A stretch of DNA of 64,000 nucleotides from assembly GCF_000002425.4 (NCBI RefSeq), contig NC_037275.1, positions 7,259,777 to 7,323,776 on the forward strand, read 5' to 3'. Position 1 is the first letter of the stretch. Each line of letters starts with the position of its first letter. Positions 24,073 through 37,640 of the stretch are shown here, in pieces. This DNA is from Physcomitrium patens. Taxonomy: Eukaryota; Streptophyta; Bryopsida; Funariales; Funariaceae. A model generated the notes under the pieces. That model worked only from the letters and a program-made list of their open reading frames with translations, did not search any database and was not told the origin of the DNA. The position numbers and the translations under genes are program-made.

Positions 24073-24500
24073 ATGAAGCATTTAAAACATTAAAAAATAT
24101 TAAGAAATAAAAATATATTTTTAAATTTCTTACATATTTCTTTGATTTTTTTAAATTACAATATTATTTTATTATTACCTCAAGGACATTAAGACAAAAA
24201 TATATAAAATATATAAAAAAGATAAAAATAACAATATAATAGATCTAAAATAATATTAGATTTAATGCAAAAAAAATGAAACTTACAAACTGATTAAAAT
24301 ATTTTATGTTGATTCTATGGTATATTATTTCTTATTTATATAATTTTAATAAAAATCCAAAAATTAATTGTAGATTCTTTAAATGTATTTTATAATAAGT
24401 AGATTCTTTAATCTTCTATAATTATGTAAATTTTAAATTAATTTATTATGTATGTATGTATGTATTTATATATTATCAATCTTGATTTAAATTATATTTT

Positions 24501-24537
<37 letters not shown>

Positions 24538-24699
24538 AATAATCAATCTTATTTTTCAAAAAATTAAGTAACAATAAACTGATTCCAACTTTTTTTTACC
24601 TGTTCGAGATTAATTAAAACCACTTGAATTACACTACAGTTCGGTTATCAAAACGTGGGCAGAAATCCTTCTTCCTTTATACTATAGTTATTATATGTG
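23131..24699. other. AT-rich intergenic sequence with poly(A) and TA microsatellites
   Basis: A 37-base A run is at 24033-24069 and a TA microsatellite at about 24505-24532. No open frame or element motif was recognised in the rest. Confidence 0.6.
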
Positions 24700-26800
24700 C
24701 ATAATTATTTTGAATGAAGTCGTCCGTTTCGACGAACGAACGAAGAAGATGTCGTTTAGTCCGACGAACGAAGCTCGCTTTGAATCGTTCGCTGCATCTC
24801 TCTGATTGCTAAGCCTTCTCGCGCAGTGAGTCTGTCCTCTGGTCTTTCCTTTGCGAGCTGCTTTCATTGCTCGCTCTCGCAGTGCCCATCTCAGTGTCGT
24901 TCTACCCTTCGGCCAGTCTCTGTATATGATTGTGATTAGGTCTCTTAGCGCTGTGCATTTTACGCGGATCTCTTTGTATTGATGAAAATGTGCGGGGGTT
25001 TTTGTTCGGATTTTAGGGTTAGTGTGTCAGTGGTTGCCGATGATGGTTACCTCTACGGGCGCAGTTGCGGGGTGGTGCTGAGACCTTGTTTGATGAGGAG
25101 AACCTCCTCAGTCTGCCACCTGCATTTCCATGCCGCTAAACTGTAAACTGAGGCTTAGTGTCGGTTCAAGATGTGGGTCGTTATTTGTGCGGGATCCAGT
25201 GCTGAGCATTGGAATAAGGGGTGTGATGATGAGAAATGCCAAAACAGTTATCCCTGACCGAATAACCATGTGGACGCAAGCGAAAGTTATCTGATCCTTA
25301 TTTACTGGTCATTCGAGTGAATTAGCTACTGGTTTCGGCAACTGTGCATGTAAGAATAACTGTTTATTTGTTAGATTGTGGTGAGGCACGGGTCTTGGGA
25401 ATGCTTGGGCTGCGAGGCGTTATCACTTTGTCTTTCTAATGAAGTGGGTGTCGGCCAAAGCAAAGAGTATATGAGTGCTTTCTGTGATGAAAGCATGCCA
25501 GTTTTAAACCAATGCAAGCTTTTTCAATGAGCGTGTGTTGACCTGTCTACTGGGATATCCTAATGCCCTGATTTAGTGAACTGATGTCGATCTCCTGTAT
25601 GAGGTGGATATCCTGTGGCGCAGCCCATGTGAAGTAATTGAAGTCACGTAAATGTACTGAGAACGCGCTTGTGTGTGTCCCGACGGAATAAACCATCCAG
25701 AACACTTTGCTCATTTCTTCATGACCTAATAATTCCAGTCACTACGAACAGTTAAGAAGGATGTCTTTCTGTTGCAGTCGGCCAAAGCAAAGAATTATGT
25801 CATGTAAGGATTCCAGTTTCTGAGCAAATATATGTCGACACGCCATGTACATTTTAGGACACTGTCATCATTTCTCCATGACCTGGAAATCCTAGTTTTC
25901 GCTCACCGTTAATCAGTATGTCAAGGAAAAATTGATTGACATACTAATGAAGAAATGTGTTTACTAACCGATGTCAAGTGCAATTTGATTACTAATACAT
26001 GTTTTGTGAGTACTCTACAACATTTTGAGTAAATACATCGTTATCGCATCATGGATATTGTCACTCTATGTTTAACATAGATTTAATCTACAAATTTACA
26101 TGTGTAAAAACTATTATGTAGCACCGTTCACTGGAATGATCGATTTGCGAATCGTTACTACTTTCTATTTTGTTGGTACGTCAACGGAATTTGATCTGAC
26201 ATCAACTATTCAGAACGTTCTTATCTTTTCCTGCCGATCAGACAGCCTTAGGCATCACAGGTTATGAACCAAGGTAGGAAGTGCAGTACGTTATGTTGAA
26301 GATGTTAAACAGAAATTTTAACGCTACTCTATAATGCTTGGAGACAGACAATGTGTCTTCATGCCATGAAAATTGCTCTGCATTGTTTCAAAAATAATTC
26401 AATAGCAATTTGCTGGAACGGTAGACAGTCAAAATTTCGAAAAATCTGTGTGCAACTAACAACGTTTTCTGGCATTCTAGTGTTAAAATATTATCAACGT
26501 TCATTGGTTTAATGGGATAGTTCTTTTACCTAACCCTTGTTATCATTTAGTTACTTTTATTTATCCATACGCTTGAAGAGAAGTTTATGTAATCCATTTG
26601 TTATAAAACGTATATCAGCGTGTCGTACTGTCACTTTTAGTTTTTGTAACATTCACTTTGTTCACTTGTGCCAAAATGTCCGTTCGAGTTATTGTTTTAA
26701 AGAATTTGTTTCATATATGTTTAGGGTTTTGGAAATGACACCACTATTTGTGTTATTGGCTCCACAATCTGTTATTCAGTAGACATAATTTTTATGTTCT
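24700..26800 (+). other. CpG-retaining island, probable non-coding or dead gene; includes intact copy of the duplication
   Basis: Base composition changes sharply at about 24.7 kb from AT-rich, CpG-free DNA to sequence with many CpGs. The start carries two GACGAACGA words (24731-24739 and 24763-24771). Region 24955-25775 is the less decayed member of the tandem duplication. A 17-base word GTCGGCCAAAGCAAAGA occurs twice (25450-25466 and 25777-25793), the second right after 'ttctgttgcag', a good splice acceptor. No frame stays open for more than about 80 codons. It could be a 5' leader with introns, a long non-coding RNA or an old gene; I cannot tell which. Confidence 0.45.
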
Positions 26801-26827
26801 TTTTTTACATTATTGAAATTAACAATT

Positions 26828-27010
26828 AGGTTCAATCAAATAGGTTGAGAGGAACTGATCAAAGGTTATATTTGATGGATGTGGTATTGTGGTGCTAGTA
26901 GCAAAAACTGTGGTACAATTAGCAATTCTCTTTACTTATTGTTGACTTCTTAATATCTCCCATTAGTACTTTTGCATATATATGAAATTGGTTTTAAAAT
27001 TTTTATAACA
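26828..27010 (+). repeat. Dispersed repeat, copy 1 (partner near 39.28 kb)
   Basis: This matches 39278-39475 in order: 'caaataggttgagaggaact' with 'caaatagtttgaaaagaatt', then 'gatggatgtggtattgtggtgctagtagcaaaaactgtggta' with 'ggtggatgtgaggttgtggtggcaatagcaaagattgtgata', then 'catatatatga'. Its class is unknown. Confidence 0.5.
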
Positions 27011-27340
27011 AGAATCATTAAAATTAAACAAAGATTTCACTTATATCCACATCATATTTTTTTGACAATTTTCTATGACTTCAATTTTTTATGACAATTT
27101 TTCTTTGATCTAGTTTTCAAATACTCTACTAAAAAACTTCATTTCTATTTTTAGTCAGACATGCATACATTCAAAAATTAACTAATTAGACTATATAAGA
27201 AATTAACTCTAAGAGTTCTTTTCTTATTAGTGTTGTTTTTGAAATAATTCTAATAATTTTTAAAAACATTTCCATTCAATATTTATTTTCTTCAAGATGT
27301 GTTTAAGTAACAATAATACAAATAGTGGTGTAACATTATT

Positions 27341-27374
<34 letters not shown>

Positions 27375-27879
27375 ACAAAATGTTTATTTTTTATTTGACA
27401 CCAACATATTTCAAAGGAAGTTGGAATACCACTTTTAGAAGATAATCTAATTCCAATTCACATGATCTAATGTAATTATTGGACTTTAGAAGAACATTAT
27501 TACAATAAAGTATGTATCTTCAAAAAAAATTTAAAAATAAATGTAGAAGAATATCCAAATAGAGTTATAATATAATGAAATGTGGTAAGCATATATTGAT
27601 TCTTCTATAGTGAAAGAAGTTATGAGCTTTTTAAAAAGTTTTTAGATACAACTAAGACCATTTGAGTGTAGAATTGCAGCTTGATGGAATTGTAGATAAA
27701 TGTTGATTAGAAGAAATTGAGGATTCTTCAATGAGAAAAAATTCCATATGTTATAAAAAAAACAATGATGGTTAAATCCAAAGAGCATATCCATATATAT
27801 ATATATATATATATATCTATATTTTTACAATTTTTTTCATATCTTAAATTCAATGATTTATTTATGATTTGAGGTAACT
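27011..27879. other. AT-rich intergenic sequence
   Basis: It contains a 30-base A run (27342-27371) and a TA microsatellite (about 27796-27814). No coding signal was seen. Confidence 0.5.
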
Positions 27880-28804
27880 AATCAAATCAAATATGGTATC
27901 AAAGTCTCACAAGTAGTAGATTTATTACTCATCAATCTAAATCTAAGAAATTGTTGAATATTTGCTTGACTTGGTTTAAGTGCTACTAATACCATTTAGA
28001 CAAGAGTGCTTTGGTGGCTTCTTAAAGATCAATGATGCTAAAAACACCTTTATAATTCTTATAAAAAACAATCTATGTCACTTTGGACTTTATTAAGGAA
28101 GTAATATTTCTCCATAAATTTATCTAGTTATAGATTTAATTTTTTAAAAAGCCTTTGCAGATTTAGTCCATATATCTATATATATATATATATATAGATA
28201 TATATAAGAAAAAAATAGAATGTTATTAATAATGATGATTCTACTTGTCACATTGATTTTAGTAGATCACAAATAGTCTTACTTTTTTATTATTGTATTG
28301 ATTAAAAATTGGTTAAAATCCTAAATATTCAAAGAGATACCAAAGAAAGTTCTGAGGGATTTATTGATATTAATACTAGATGTCCAATCCCATTCAAAAT
28401 GATTTATCTAAGCTAGATTGTCAATTTTTTTAAATTGCCAATTAGCAATGGATTTGGACCAATTGATTTCCAGACATAAAGCCAAGATTATTTACTTAAT
28501 GATACAAACTAAATAAAAAAATATATATTTATTTCTTATCCTTTGAAAAAAAATGGTGGAATTATTAACATATTGGCTAATAACTTATTAATTAAGGTTG
28601 TATAGAATATAAATACCTTATAGACGGTATTAATTGATTATATTCTAAATAACTATATTAAATATTTTTTTAACCATAATGAACAGGTATAGTGGCAAAC
28701 AGAGCCTTGTCTCACTTCTCTTTCTAATAGAGAATAATTTTTAAAAGCCTTATTATTTTCAATTACTATGCTTGCACCTTAGATAATAATTAAATCATAT
28801 AATA

Positions 28805-28842
<38 letters not shown>

Positions 28843-29455
28843 AACCTGTTTTTATAAGGCACCAAACATAAAGTTCCAAGAGACTTTGTCATTAGCTATA
28901 GAAAAATAAATTTTTAAAAGAAAAAAAAGATTATTTTGAGGTTTTGGATCAATTTATGGTCTCTTGAGTAACTAGTAAATTATCTAAGATAAATCTTATA
29001 AAATAAATAAATAAATACATAATAGTTAGAGTGAATTTTTTCTATGAGAATTGCTTAGAGTTGTCTTTAGATAATTTAATATAATTTTTATTGAAATTAT
29101 TTAGTAATGTAATAGACCTCTAATTGCCTAATTTTTTTGTCATCTAATTTATGCAAAAGAGTGATATGGCCTTTGATACTACTATGTAGGAATTGACCTT
29201 TAGTAAAAACATGATTAAATATATAAAAGTAGTCATTATTGATGATATGCCAAAAAATGTAGAAAAAATGAATATTTACTTTGTTGACATTAGGAGCTTT
29301 TCTTTAGTTATATTCTTAATAACTTCAATTTTATATATGCTAAATAGCTTAGATAAGTCCTTATACATATTCTTTGTGATCTTACATAGAATGTTATTAA
29401 CCAAGATAGTTGTAGCTTTTTCAAAGTACTTTGATTCTTCAATCATTTCTGCATG

Positions 29456-29492
<37 letters not shown>

Positions 29493-30660
29493 TTGTAGCC
29501 ATCTTAGAAGTTTTTGAGTTTTGTGATAATGAATTTTTTTAAAAAATTAATTGCACCATACAAAAACTTTGTCAATTTAGTTTCTTATTTGTCTTTATTT
29601 CATTTGAGCACATATTAACACTTTCTCTTATTACCAATCTTTAAGTTTATTGAGGGATGTTTAAACTTGTTTAAGACAAACTTAAAGGCCATGTCTTGAA
29701 GATCTGAATAAAGAGCAGAATAGGCGTCTAATAATTGTCCTTGTAATTCTATATATTGTCTTTAGTACAAAAATGCTTGTTCTTAATATTAAAAAAATCC
29801 TTTATTAAAATAAATACATTTTTCATACTGTAAATGAAAGATCTTCTACTATTGTATTGGGTCCAAATTTCAGTAATCCATTGAAGAACTTGAAGGTCAT
29901 TTAAATAAAAAAAAAAAAAAAAAAAAAATGTTCATTTAAAATTTTAAGGATCTAGGTTGAGAATTTTAAAGTTAAAACAAAAATTCAATAGATAGGTGAT
30001 TGGATAAGTCTTGATCACCTCTTATATAATGATCTTAGATTTGATCAATTTTTAGAGAAGTTGAACTATTAATAAATTAATCTAATTTAGTAAGTATCCA
30101 AATTTTATCTCTTTTATTTTTCTATAAATAATTTAAAAGTTTTCTATGTTTGAAAGCATGAATAAGGAGAAAAATAAGACTTAAAAAGGTTTCAATTATT
30201 TTTTTTATTTCTTATTAAAATTATTTTGTACAAAGAATTTGTTCCTAGCATATTCAATCATGTTTTAATTTCTTTTAAAAATGTATAGAATATTAGAAGA
30301 AAGTATGTCTACTAAATAATTTTGCATGTCATTGTGTTAATATTTGTTAGAAACATAGATGTTAACAATAATCAAAAAAATTCCAAAGATACCATTAAGA
30401 GTTATTCAAATGATACATTTGTACATGAAAAAATCTAATATTTTGGATCAAATACTTAATTGCACAAGATACAAGGATACAATTTTTTCCTACAACAATA
30501 TTATTTAGATTATTGATATATCTTGGTGCAACTTCTAAAATAAATAATTATTCATTAGACAAATTATTTTGTCTAATTCTTGAGCTCTTATATTGCAAAG
30601 TTTTTATTTTTGGATGAAAAGAATTTTCCATTTTATATAAATAATTTAAATGTAACTTCT
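27880..30660 (-). mobile_element. LINE (L1-like) remnant, endonuclease and reverse transcriptase
   Basis: Read on the minus strand. The endonuclease at about 30.64-30.0 kb shows 'AIKYLIQNIRFFHVQ', 'IFLIIVNIYVSN', 'NMIEYARNKFF' and 'DLSNHLSIEF', matching the APE-type order ending in S-D-H. A linker at about 29.9-29.7 kb is next. The RT from about 29.4 kb downward shows 'KGHITLLHKLDDKK', 'IANDKVSWNFMFGAL' (canonical 'DFEKAYDRVSWxF'), 'LEREVRQGS' (canonical 'VRQGCPLAP') and 'LEINWSKSIA' (canonical 'SGLKINWxKS'). The frame is broken by many stops and shifts. A later part near 28.1 kb fits the thumb region. The 3' end and a tail were not located. Confidence 0.75.
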
Positions 30661-31139
30661 AATCATGAGAATTTTTGGTGGCTTGTTAAGTCTATGCATA
30701 TTTTAAGATATATTATTTAAGTTCATAAATTGATGGGAGAAGAAAAAAATACTTGAGAATTTATTAATTAATAGTTAATTTTTAGAAGGTCTAATATAAT
30801 CAAGAACTTGAAAAAAAAATTAATGTGTTTTCCTTCTTCACTTTAAAAGATCCTAAGAGATAAAAATTCTACAATAATCCTCCAAGGTATTATCTTGTAA
30901 ATAATCAAGAATTAATTCTCTATAGAAGAATAAACAAAGGACTTGCATATCTATACAAAAAAAACTCAAGAATCATTGATTCTAATGGTAATAGAGATCA
31001 AATATTAAACGAAATATACACATTCATATGTACAACATATATTAAAACTTGAGCAAAAAAATAAACTGCAAATTAAATTTTTGCAAGATGATAAATGGAT
31101 TCAAGTGTAGTTAGCAAAATCCATGTTATAAATACTATA
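30661..31139. other. AT-rich sequence, nothing recognised
   Basis: This lies upstream of the LINE endonuclease on its strand. No motif was recognised. Confidence 0.4.
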
Positions 31140-34100
31140 TTTGTGTTTATATGACCAACAACTAGAAATCAGCAAGTGGCAAGTGGAGATTAACGATGAT
31201 GTTATAAGTAAACCACCCTCCGCATCCCTCGACAATTCTGCAACGTATAACACTATTCGTTCGTTGGCAATTTTCAGCGATCGTCCGTCACCTATCGTTC
31301 ATCAACGATCGTCTCTTTATCCTTGCGTTCGTCAACGATCTCACTTATCGTTCGTCAAGCGAAGAAATCGTTCGTCGAGAAGCGGGCTCGGTCACTTCCA
31401 CTGCCTCTCTACGTCGCTGCCATCGCCATAGCCCATGCAAGTTTTCCTCGAAGGGAGAGCTCCGACCCCAAATTGTTAGAGGCGCTGCTGCGATCCACAG
31501 AGGTATTCTGCTCGATTTCTCTTAAGAAATTACGCCTCGGATTGGACTTCGAATAATTTTGTTGCTTTTGATCCATCAGCTGGAATGTCCTTGACCTAAA
31601 TGGTGGCAAGTAGTTCGAGGTTTTGATGCGAAGAGCGATGATGTGTTGCGGCGCAACGGCCTCCGTTATGGCCATTAAGTGGACAAACATTCGCTGGACA
31701 GCTATGTTTCGGTGTTTACTCAATTACTTTCAAGCTCCACTGGCATTTCAAGACGTATTGTTGCCTGATCTTGATCCTTGAGGTTTGTTTGAGTCTCTGT
31801 TTGCATGCTTTGCGTGTTGTTTCTTGTGATTTTTTAGCGTATGGATTTATGCTTGCAGCTTGATTATTGAGTGAATCGTGTGTTATCGGTAAGTTTCACG
31901 TCTAGAGGTATCCGTCAGCGATTCGCTACATTGCGATTTCTCCTTCGGTGCTTGAAAAAGGTGACTGGAATTTGTATTAGTTTCCTTTTTCATGTAATGG
32001 ATTGTTGTAGGATTGGAACCTTACATGAGTTTACGTTCAGATCATAGAATTTTCATCCTGTTTGAGGATTAGTGTGATAATTGCCTCGTCGTTCATAATG
32101 TAATTTACGGTTACGTAGTTTGTGAATTCAACGATGTGAAGTGTAGTCATTCAAGTGCAATTCTGCTAAGATTGTGAGATGAGTTTGTCGGATTTGTGGC
32201 TTAGGGCTTAAAAGAGTATTGCTACAAGGTAGCCTTGCCGATGTTCCTCGAAACCTTTAACCATGTCGTTACCGTCACTTTTAGACGACGTGCCAAGCGT
32301 CAAATCATACTATGGAATTTTGACAGGATTGACGGCTTTAAAGCAGATGCAAGGCCGTGAATTTTGTTTCAGCTGTAACGTGACGGGTAGCCACGTACCC
32401 ACTACTGTATTTCATTCCTTATTGGTTAAAGTGCGCAACATGTCTTGGTTTATAGAGCACCAATTTTCACAAGGCCCTCAAAAACTTTTGGAAAATGCCA
32501 ATAAAAGCCAAATAAAGGTGATTGGGTTATTTGCTTCAAAGGTACTACATCGTGCTTCCCGATTGTTTCGTGCCTTTGGTGCTAGTAGCCTTCAACGAGG
32601 CTGCAGATAAAATGGAATGCGCATTCTAAAAAATCCTCTATGGAATCAGCCAATGAGTCTATCTCAATGTTCGATTCTGCAGCCCAAGTACAATCCTCAT
32701 CCTTACAGTTGCATTTCTCATGTTACATTTTATGTGACTTGCGTGTGATTAAGTAGGAAAAAATTGGAAGGGCGTAAACTCTTGTAGTGACGCTATTTTT
32801 AAAATTCCCAAACTACTTTTACTGTCAGTTTGAAGTCAATAATATTATGCTCTCTTATCTTGGATTTCAACATAAAATTACACTTATGAAATCAACATAT
32901 GCTGAAAAGTTTTCACCTGAGTCCTGCATAGGCAGTTTTGCGAAAGGTCTCCACCAGCCTATGATCTCAATTCTCCAGAGCGATTGTTTCCTGAGCTACG
33001 ATTTTCTGAATATTAGGAGTAACTTGGATTCGCAATCTCGTTCTTAAATTGTGTTAAGAAAATGAATTAGTCCGTGTTGGTTGATTGGATTCACGGGTCC
33101 TTCTAGTCTCTAGATTCTATATCGTCGTTTCTGTTTTAATAACATTTTCCATAGACATTTCGCAAGTTTAAAGTGTCTCTTCTTTTCCATGTGTCTCTGG
33201 AAATTTCACAGCTGCTGTTCCATGCCAAGTTGAATAAGGAGTGTGTGCTCTGATGACCTTCGCTCAACAGATTATGATATGCATTAAAATTCATCGTCTC
33301 CATTCTGTCATTCTAAAAATTGACTTACTGAATGAGAGTTGGTTGCAGTTATTTCAACTTGCTGGTTCACATGGATATAAACCTTCATTTGATGGAACAT
33401 GTGAACTGCCTTACAGCAGCTGTGGATCTTGCTACTGAGTTTGTTTAAATTCGTGTCTTTAATTGCTATCATCCATTAAAAAATCAAGGATGCATACTTC
33501 TTTTATCAATCTTTTACAGTTGATCACCGCTCGTTTTTCTTTTTTCTTTTTTCTTTTCTGTAATTTGGATACATTTTTGGTCGGACACAGCCTTAAATTT
33601 GTGTCTTCCTGCAAAGCTTGATTGAAAAAAACACAATCAATGGTGCGAGTGTTCTGATTATTAAATCGTATCAACATCACTGAAATTCACAATATGTTAC
33701 GTGTATATTAAGTTCTACAAAGTGACTTATGCAAGTAGGAGATAACATATTACGATAGTAACAAGTCATTGTCATTCACCACGTTCACGTTCCGTTCTCT
33801 TTGCCGAATATACTTGCAATTTCTCCGTTTCTACACTATTTAATGCGTAGGATATACCAATTAGATTAGTTGATTGGTTTCTACGTGACTCGTAAACAGG
33901 AATCCAGATATTCTTCATCAATTGTTTTTTACGAAGACACAGCAGGCTGCAGTTTCATTCCGACTTTACAAGACATTGAAGTGCTGAGAGCAAATGACTC
34001 CTAGATGTCCACACTAGACCTTTGTATGTAGATTGGCAAGGATTGATTGTGAAGGGTATACATACTCACCCCGATGATTGTGTCAAGTACCAGGATGATT

Positions 34101-34500
34101 CTTGGCGAACCCCATTCAGTATAATCTTCATTCAACATCCTGTATTTGTTCAATTTCTGTGTTAGTCTGAAGGGCCGAGCAATGGCGTCATGATCTGATG
34201 TTTCGTATACTACATTTACAACTGAAACCGTCAGGCTTTGATAATCCAGAAAATCTATTGGATTTCACTAGGACATGTGGGTCCGTAGAGATTGATCATA
34301 AATTCTACCAAGCTCACCCAGTTGTACGCTTTTGTGCATTTGCAAGCATGTCTCCTGAGATTGTGTGTAGAGACAGGGAGGAAAGTATGAAATTGCATGG
34401 TATTTCCAATCGCCACTGTATGCTTGTATCTTCATTATCATGTTGTAGCAGGTTTCCACTGTCTTTGATGACATGAGATAACAAAGACTAGAAGGAATGC
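31140..34500. other. CpG-retaining island with small unrecognised ORFs
   Basis: Composition shifts at about 31.2 kb to CpG-bearing sequence. The start is crowded with CGTTCG and CGATCG words, including TCGTTCGTC at 31348-31356 and 31368-31376, the reverse complement of the GACGAACGA word at 24.7 kb. Several open frames of 60-115 codons overlap on both strands between 31.1 and 34.5 kb. None carries a domain I recognise. The segment may be the 5' region of a gene with long introns, or a transcribed non-coding locus. Confidence 0.4.
32263..32610 (+). CDS. Small open frame of unknown function, 115 codons
   Basis: It starts at an ATG in 'aaccatgtcg' and ends TAA. The product begins 'MSLPSLLDDVPSVKSYYGIL' and is rich in Leu, Ser and Lys, with a basic C terminus ('HRASRLFRAFG'). 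There is no signal peptide, membrane span or known motif. It lies in the CpG-retaining island, which raises the chance that it is or was expressed. It could equally be a chance frame or an exon of a larger gene. Confidence 0.25.
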   Translation: MSLPSLLDDVPSVKSYYGILTGLTALKQMQGREFCFSCNVTGSHVPTTVFHSLLVKVRNMSWFIEHQFSQGPQKLLENANKSQIKVIGLFASKVLHRASRLFRAFGASSLQRGCR

Positions 34501-35744
34501 AATTTGGGTGTCTCTGGTTGTAAGTTGGAGTGTTTATTTTATTTATTGATGTGGTTTATTTATTTACTTATTTATTTTTGTAAACCATGAATGGAGATTG
34601 TTACCGAGGGATAGATGTGCAAGTAGGGAGCTCCACTGTTTTAGGGTTTTGAGGTGAGGTGAGTGCGGCACTGACTGTGAAGGTAGTCTACTGCGGAAAA
34701 CAATCAAATGGTATGTGAGTGCAATACAGGAAATGGTTTGGAATGTGTGAACGTTGGTTTTTTTGCTTTTGTAAACTGAAAAAAATAAATATCTAGAAGA
34801 AAACAACCTATTTTATCTTCTCCAAGTGGTGAGTTTTTTAAACAGGTTTTTGAAGGAGTTATATATTCTTTGAGCCAAATTTAAGATTGTGACATTTGAC
34901 AAGGATGTAGTGCGAGCAAAAATATAATGTTTTGCTAGTTATGTCATTATTTCAGGTTTTACAGTGCAAGAATTTTACAACAATTTTTTTAATGATTATT
35001 TTAGCCAGCTAGGAAAGTCTATGAATATCATAGAATATTCTTGATATGGAGAAAAAATCTAAGAAAATTATATATTAACCTAAAAGTTGGATCTATAGAA
35101 ACAATAATAAAAGCAATCAGTCATATCACCATATAGAACAACAATAGATATTTGTACGTTTTAAGTATAAAACACTTTTATCAATACAAAAGCTATATAA
35201 AATCAACATTTTAGAAGTTAGAATTGGTTCCATTAAAAGTTCAACTGAAAGTTGTTTCAAAAATCTTTTGAATTAACTTTTTAAAGTACTCTTGGAAATA
35301 ATAGCTAACATAGGTTAAATTTTAGAAGAAGGATGATTATAATTTGACAAAATAAAAATTTGGGATTTTTTTAATTTATAAGAATAATAAAAAATCACAT
35401 AATTAGATGATAGTTCTAGGTTGCAAATGACACGAGTTATATAATCAATCACACAAAAATCAGAATACATATTTAGTTGGTCCCTGAATCAATACAATGT
35501 CTTAAAATATATTGGGACCAATATGGTGGTATATAAGATTTTGGAGATATAAAATGAGAAAAGCCTTTTGACCAATTGGAGGCTATGACAGCAATTGAGA
35601 TGGAAGAGTGTTATGTTACATTGGTATGAGAATATTATGCCTCCAAATTCTTTTAGCATATAGAAATCGTTTCACATACTTTTCTATAAAGTTAAATAAT
35701 TTGGATTGCATTAATAAATAGTTGGAACATTAAAAATTAAAAAA

Positions 35745-35775
<31 letters not shown>

Positions 35776-36452
35776 GAAGCAATGTGCCTAGTTTGCAATC
35801 ACTTAGTCTATGCTTAGTAAATAATTAGAATTTTATTTATAAAAAATTAAATTAAATTAAATTAAATCTCTATATAGATTTTTTAAAATTAAATCAATTT
35901 TTTAAAATTTCTTTAAATTATTTTTAATGAATTTATATATTATCATTTGTAAATTTAGAGTGTTAATTACTATAAGAAGTAAAATCAAATTTAAAAGTTT
36001 TATCAATAACTTTAGCTTAGATGTGATATATGTTACAAAATTGTAATAAATGAAGTACCAAGATTTAAGATAGAGGTTAGAAATTTTCCTATAATTCAAG
36101 ATATTATAACTTAGAATCACATTCTACATATGTTATCAATATAAATATTACAAAAATATAGATAAAGTTTATATTTATATGATCCCACATCCCAAACACT
36201 TGGTTGAAACTATTGTTAAATTAATGGCTCACTTTTAAAGACGTATTGATGAAAAGCTTTGGCATTGTAAAAATATATATATATATTAAATATAAGAAAT
36301 TAAATATTTTTTAGAGAAACCTAATTAAAAAAAAATTGTGATGTTCTATAGATGTGCAGAAGGAATTAAAATGTAATAAAAAATAAAAATAGGAAGACAT
36401 ATTATCATATTCTTAATCATTTAGAATTCATGTAATGGAATACTCTGTTAAA

Positions 36453-36490
<38 letters not shown>

Positions 36491-37640
36491 AATTTACTTA
36501 TAAATACAAAAATTAAATTCTGAAAATTTTGAAAAGTCTAATTTTATGTTCAATTGGCATAAACTATAGATTTGTCCGAATTCCAAGAAAAACAATGTTA
36601 AATTGGATGATTTGGTACCTAAAAAATTAGAATCGATTTCAAGAGAGTAAAAACAAAACCATAGAATTCTAGGAGTCTACTACACATGCACACTATCAAC
36701 TTCTAAATTGATTTTGCATATGTTTGAAATTACAAATAATCCCATCAAATATGAGATTAGGTTTCATTAATCATAATAAAACCTATAATATGCTTCTCAA
36801 GTTAGAGGCTTTTCCACGTTTTTTTCAAGGGAACAAATAACATTGTTCTATCACTTCTTTCATGGATTAAACACTTCAACTAGGTATGATTAGTACTTAA
36901 AAGATTATGTTTGTAGAAAATCTAAGCACAAAATAATGCCATATATTCCAAAACATGAATATAGGCTAACAAGGAGACATGTCAAAACATTTGGAACAAA
37001 CTACATAAACACAACAGATTTTTTTTAAAAGACACCAAAAAGAAAATTATGAAATCACTGCAAGTTATAAATAAACTTAAGTTGCAAAAGTGATTATAAC
37101 ATCTAAACATAAAATGTCTATTACATAAAAATAAAAATAAAGTGCTCCTTGTAGTGGGTTACTAGTTCACAATTCAAATTGAATGAGAAGAAGCAACTAA
37201 GGTAGGTATAAAACTTAATATATGATAAAATATGTTGAATATTACCTATAAATAAGATTTTAGAATTTTCAATGCTAATAAAATTAAACCACTTTAATTT
37301 TTTTGGCAAGAATACTCCATACATGTCAACAAAAAGAAACAAAAAACAAAATAAAAATCACAGTGTAACCAAATCCAATATCAATCACCAACTGCCAACA
37401 GGGCCATAGATTTGTGTGCACAAGAGATGCATCAAGACAGTAAAGGATATTGAGCATTAATGGCATCTACAGTGCAATGCAGTTGCTGAAATGCTACAAT
37501 GCAGTATACACTAAACCCATACTCTCTTTTTTGTCATTGGGTTTTTTTTTTTTTCATCTGCATAAGTGTATATAAACCTTCTGAAATGAACAATGGCCTA
37601 TGTGTGAATTAATTGTTTTTCCCATGCTTTGTAAGGTCTT
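34501..37640. other. AT-rich intergenic sequence
   Basis: It contains A runs at about 35747-35765 and a 33-base run at 36455-36487, plus TA-rich stretches. The open frames present are short and compositionally biased. Nothing was assigned. Confidence 0.5.

Noticed and set aside
28170-28200. Palindromic TA-rich stretch as a possible terminator or cruciform
   Set aside because: It is a TA microsatellite; its symmetry is trivial.
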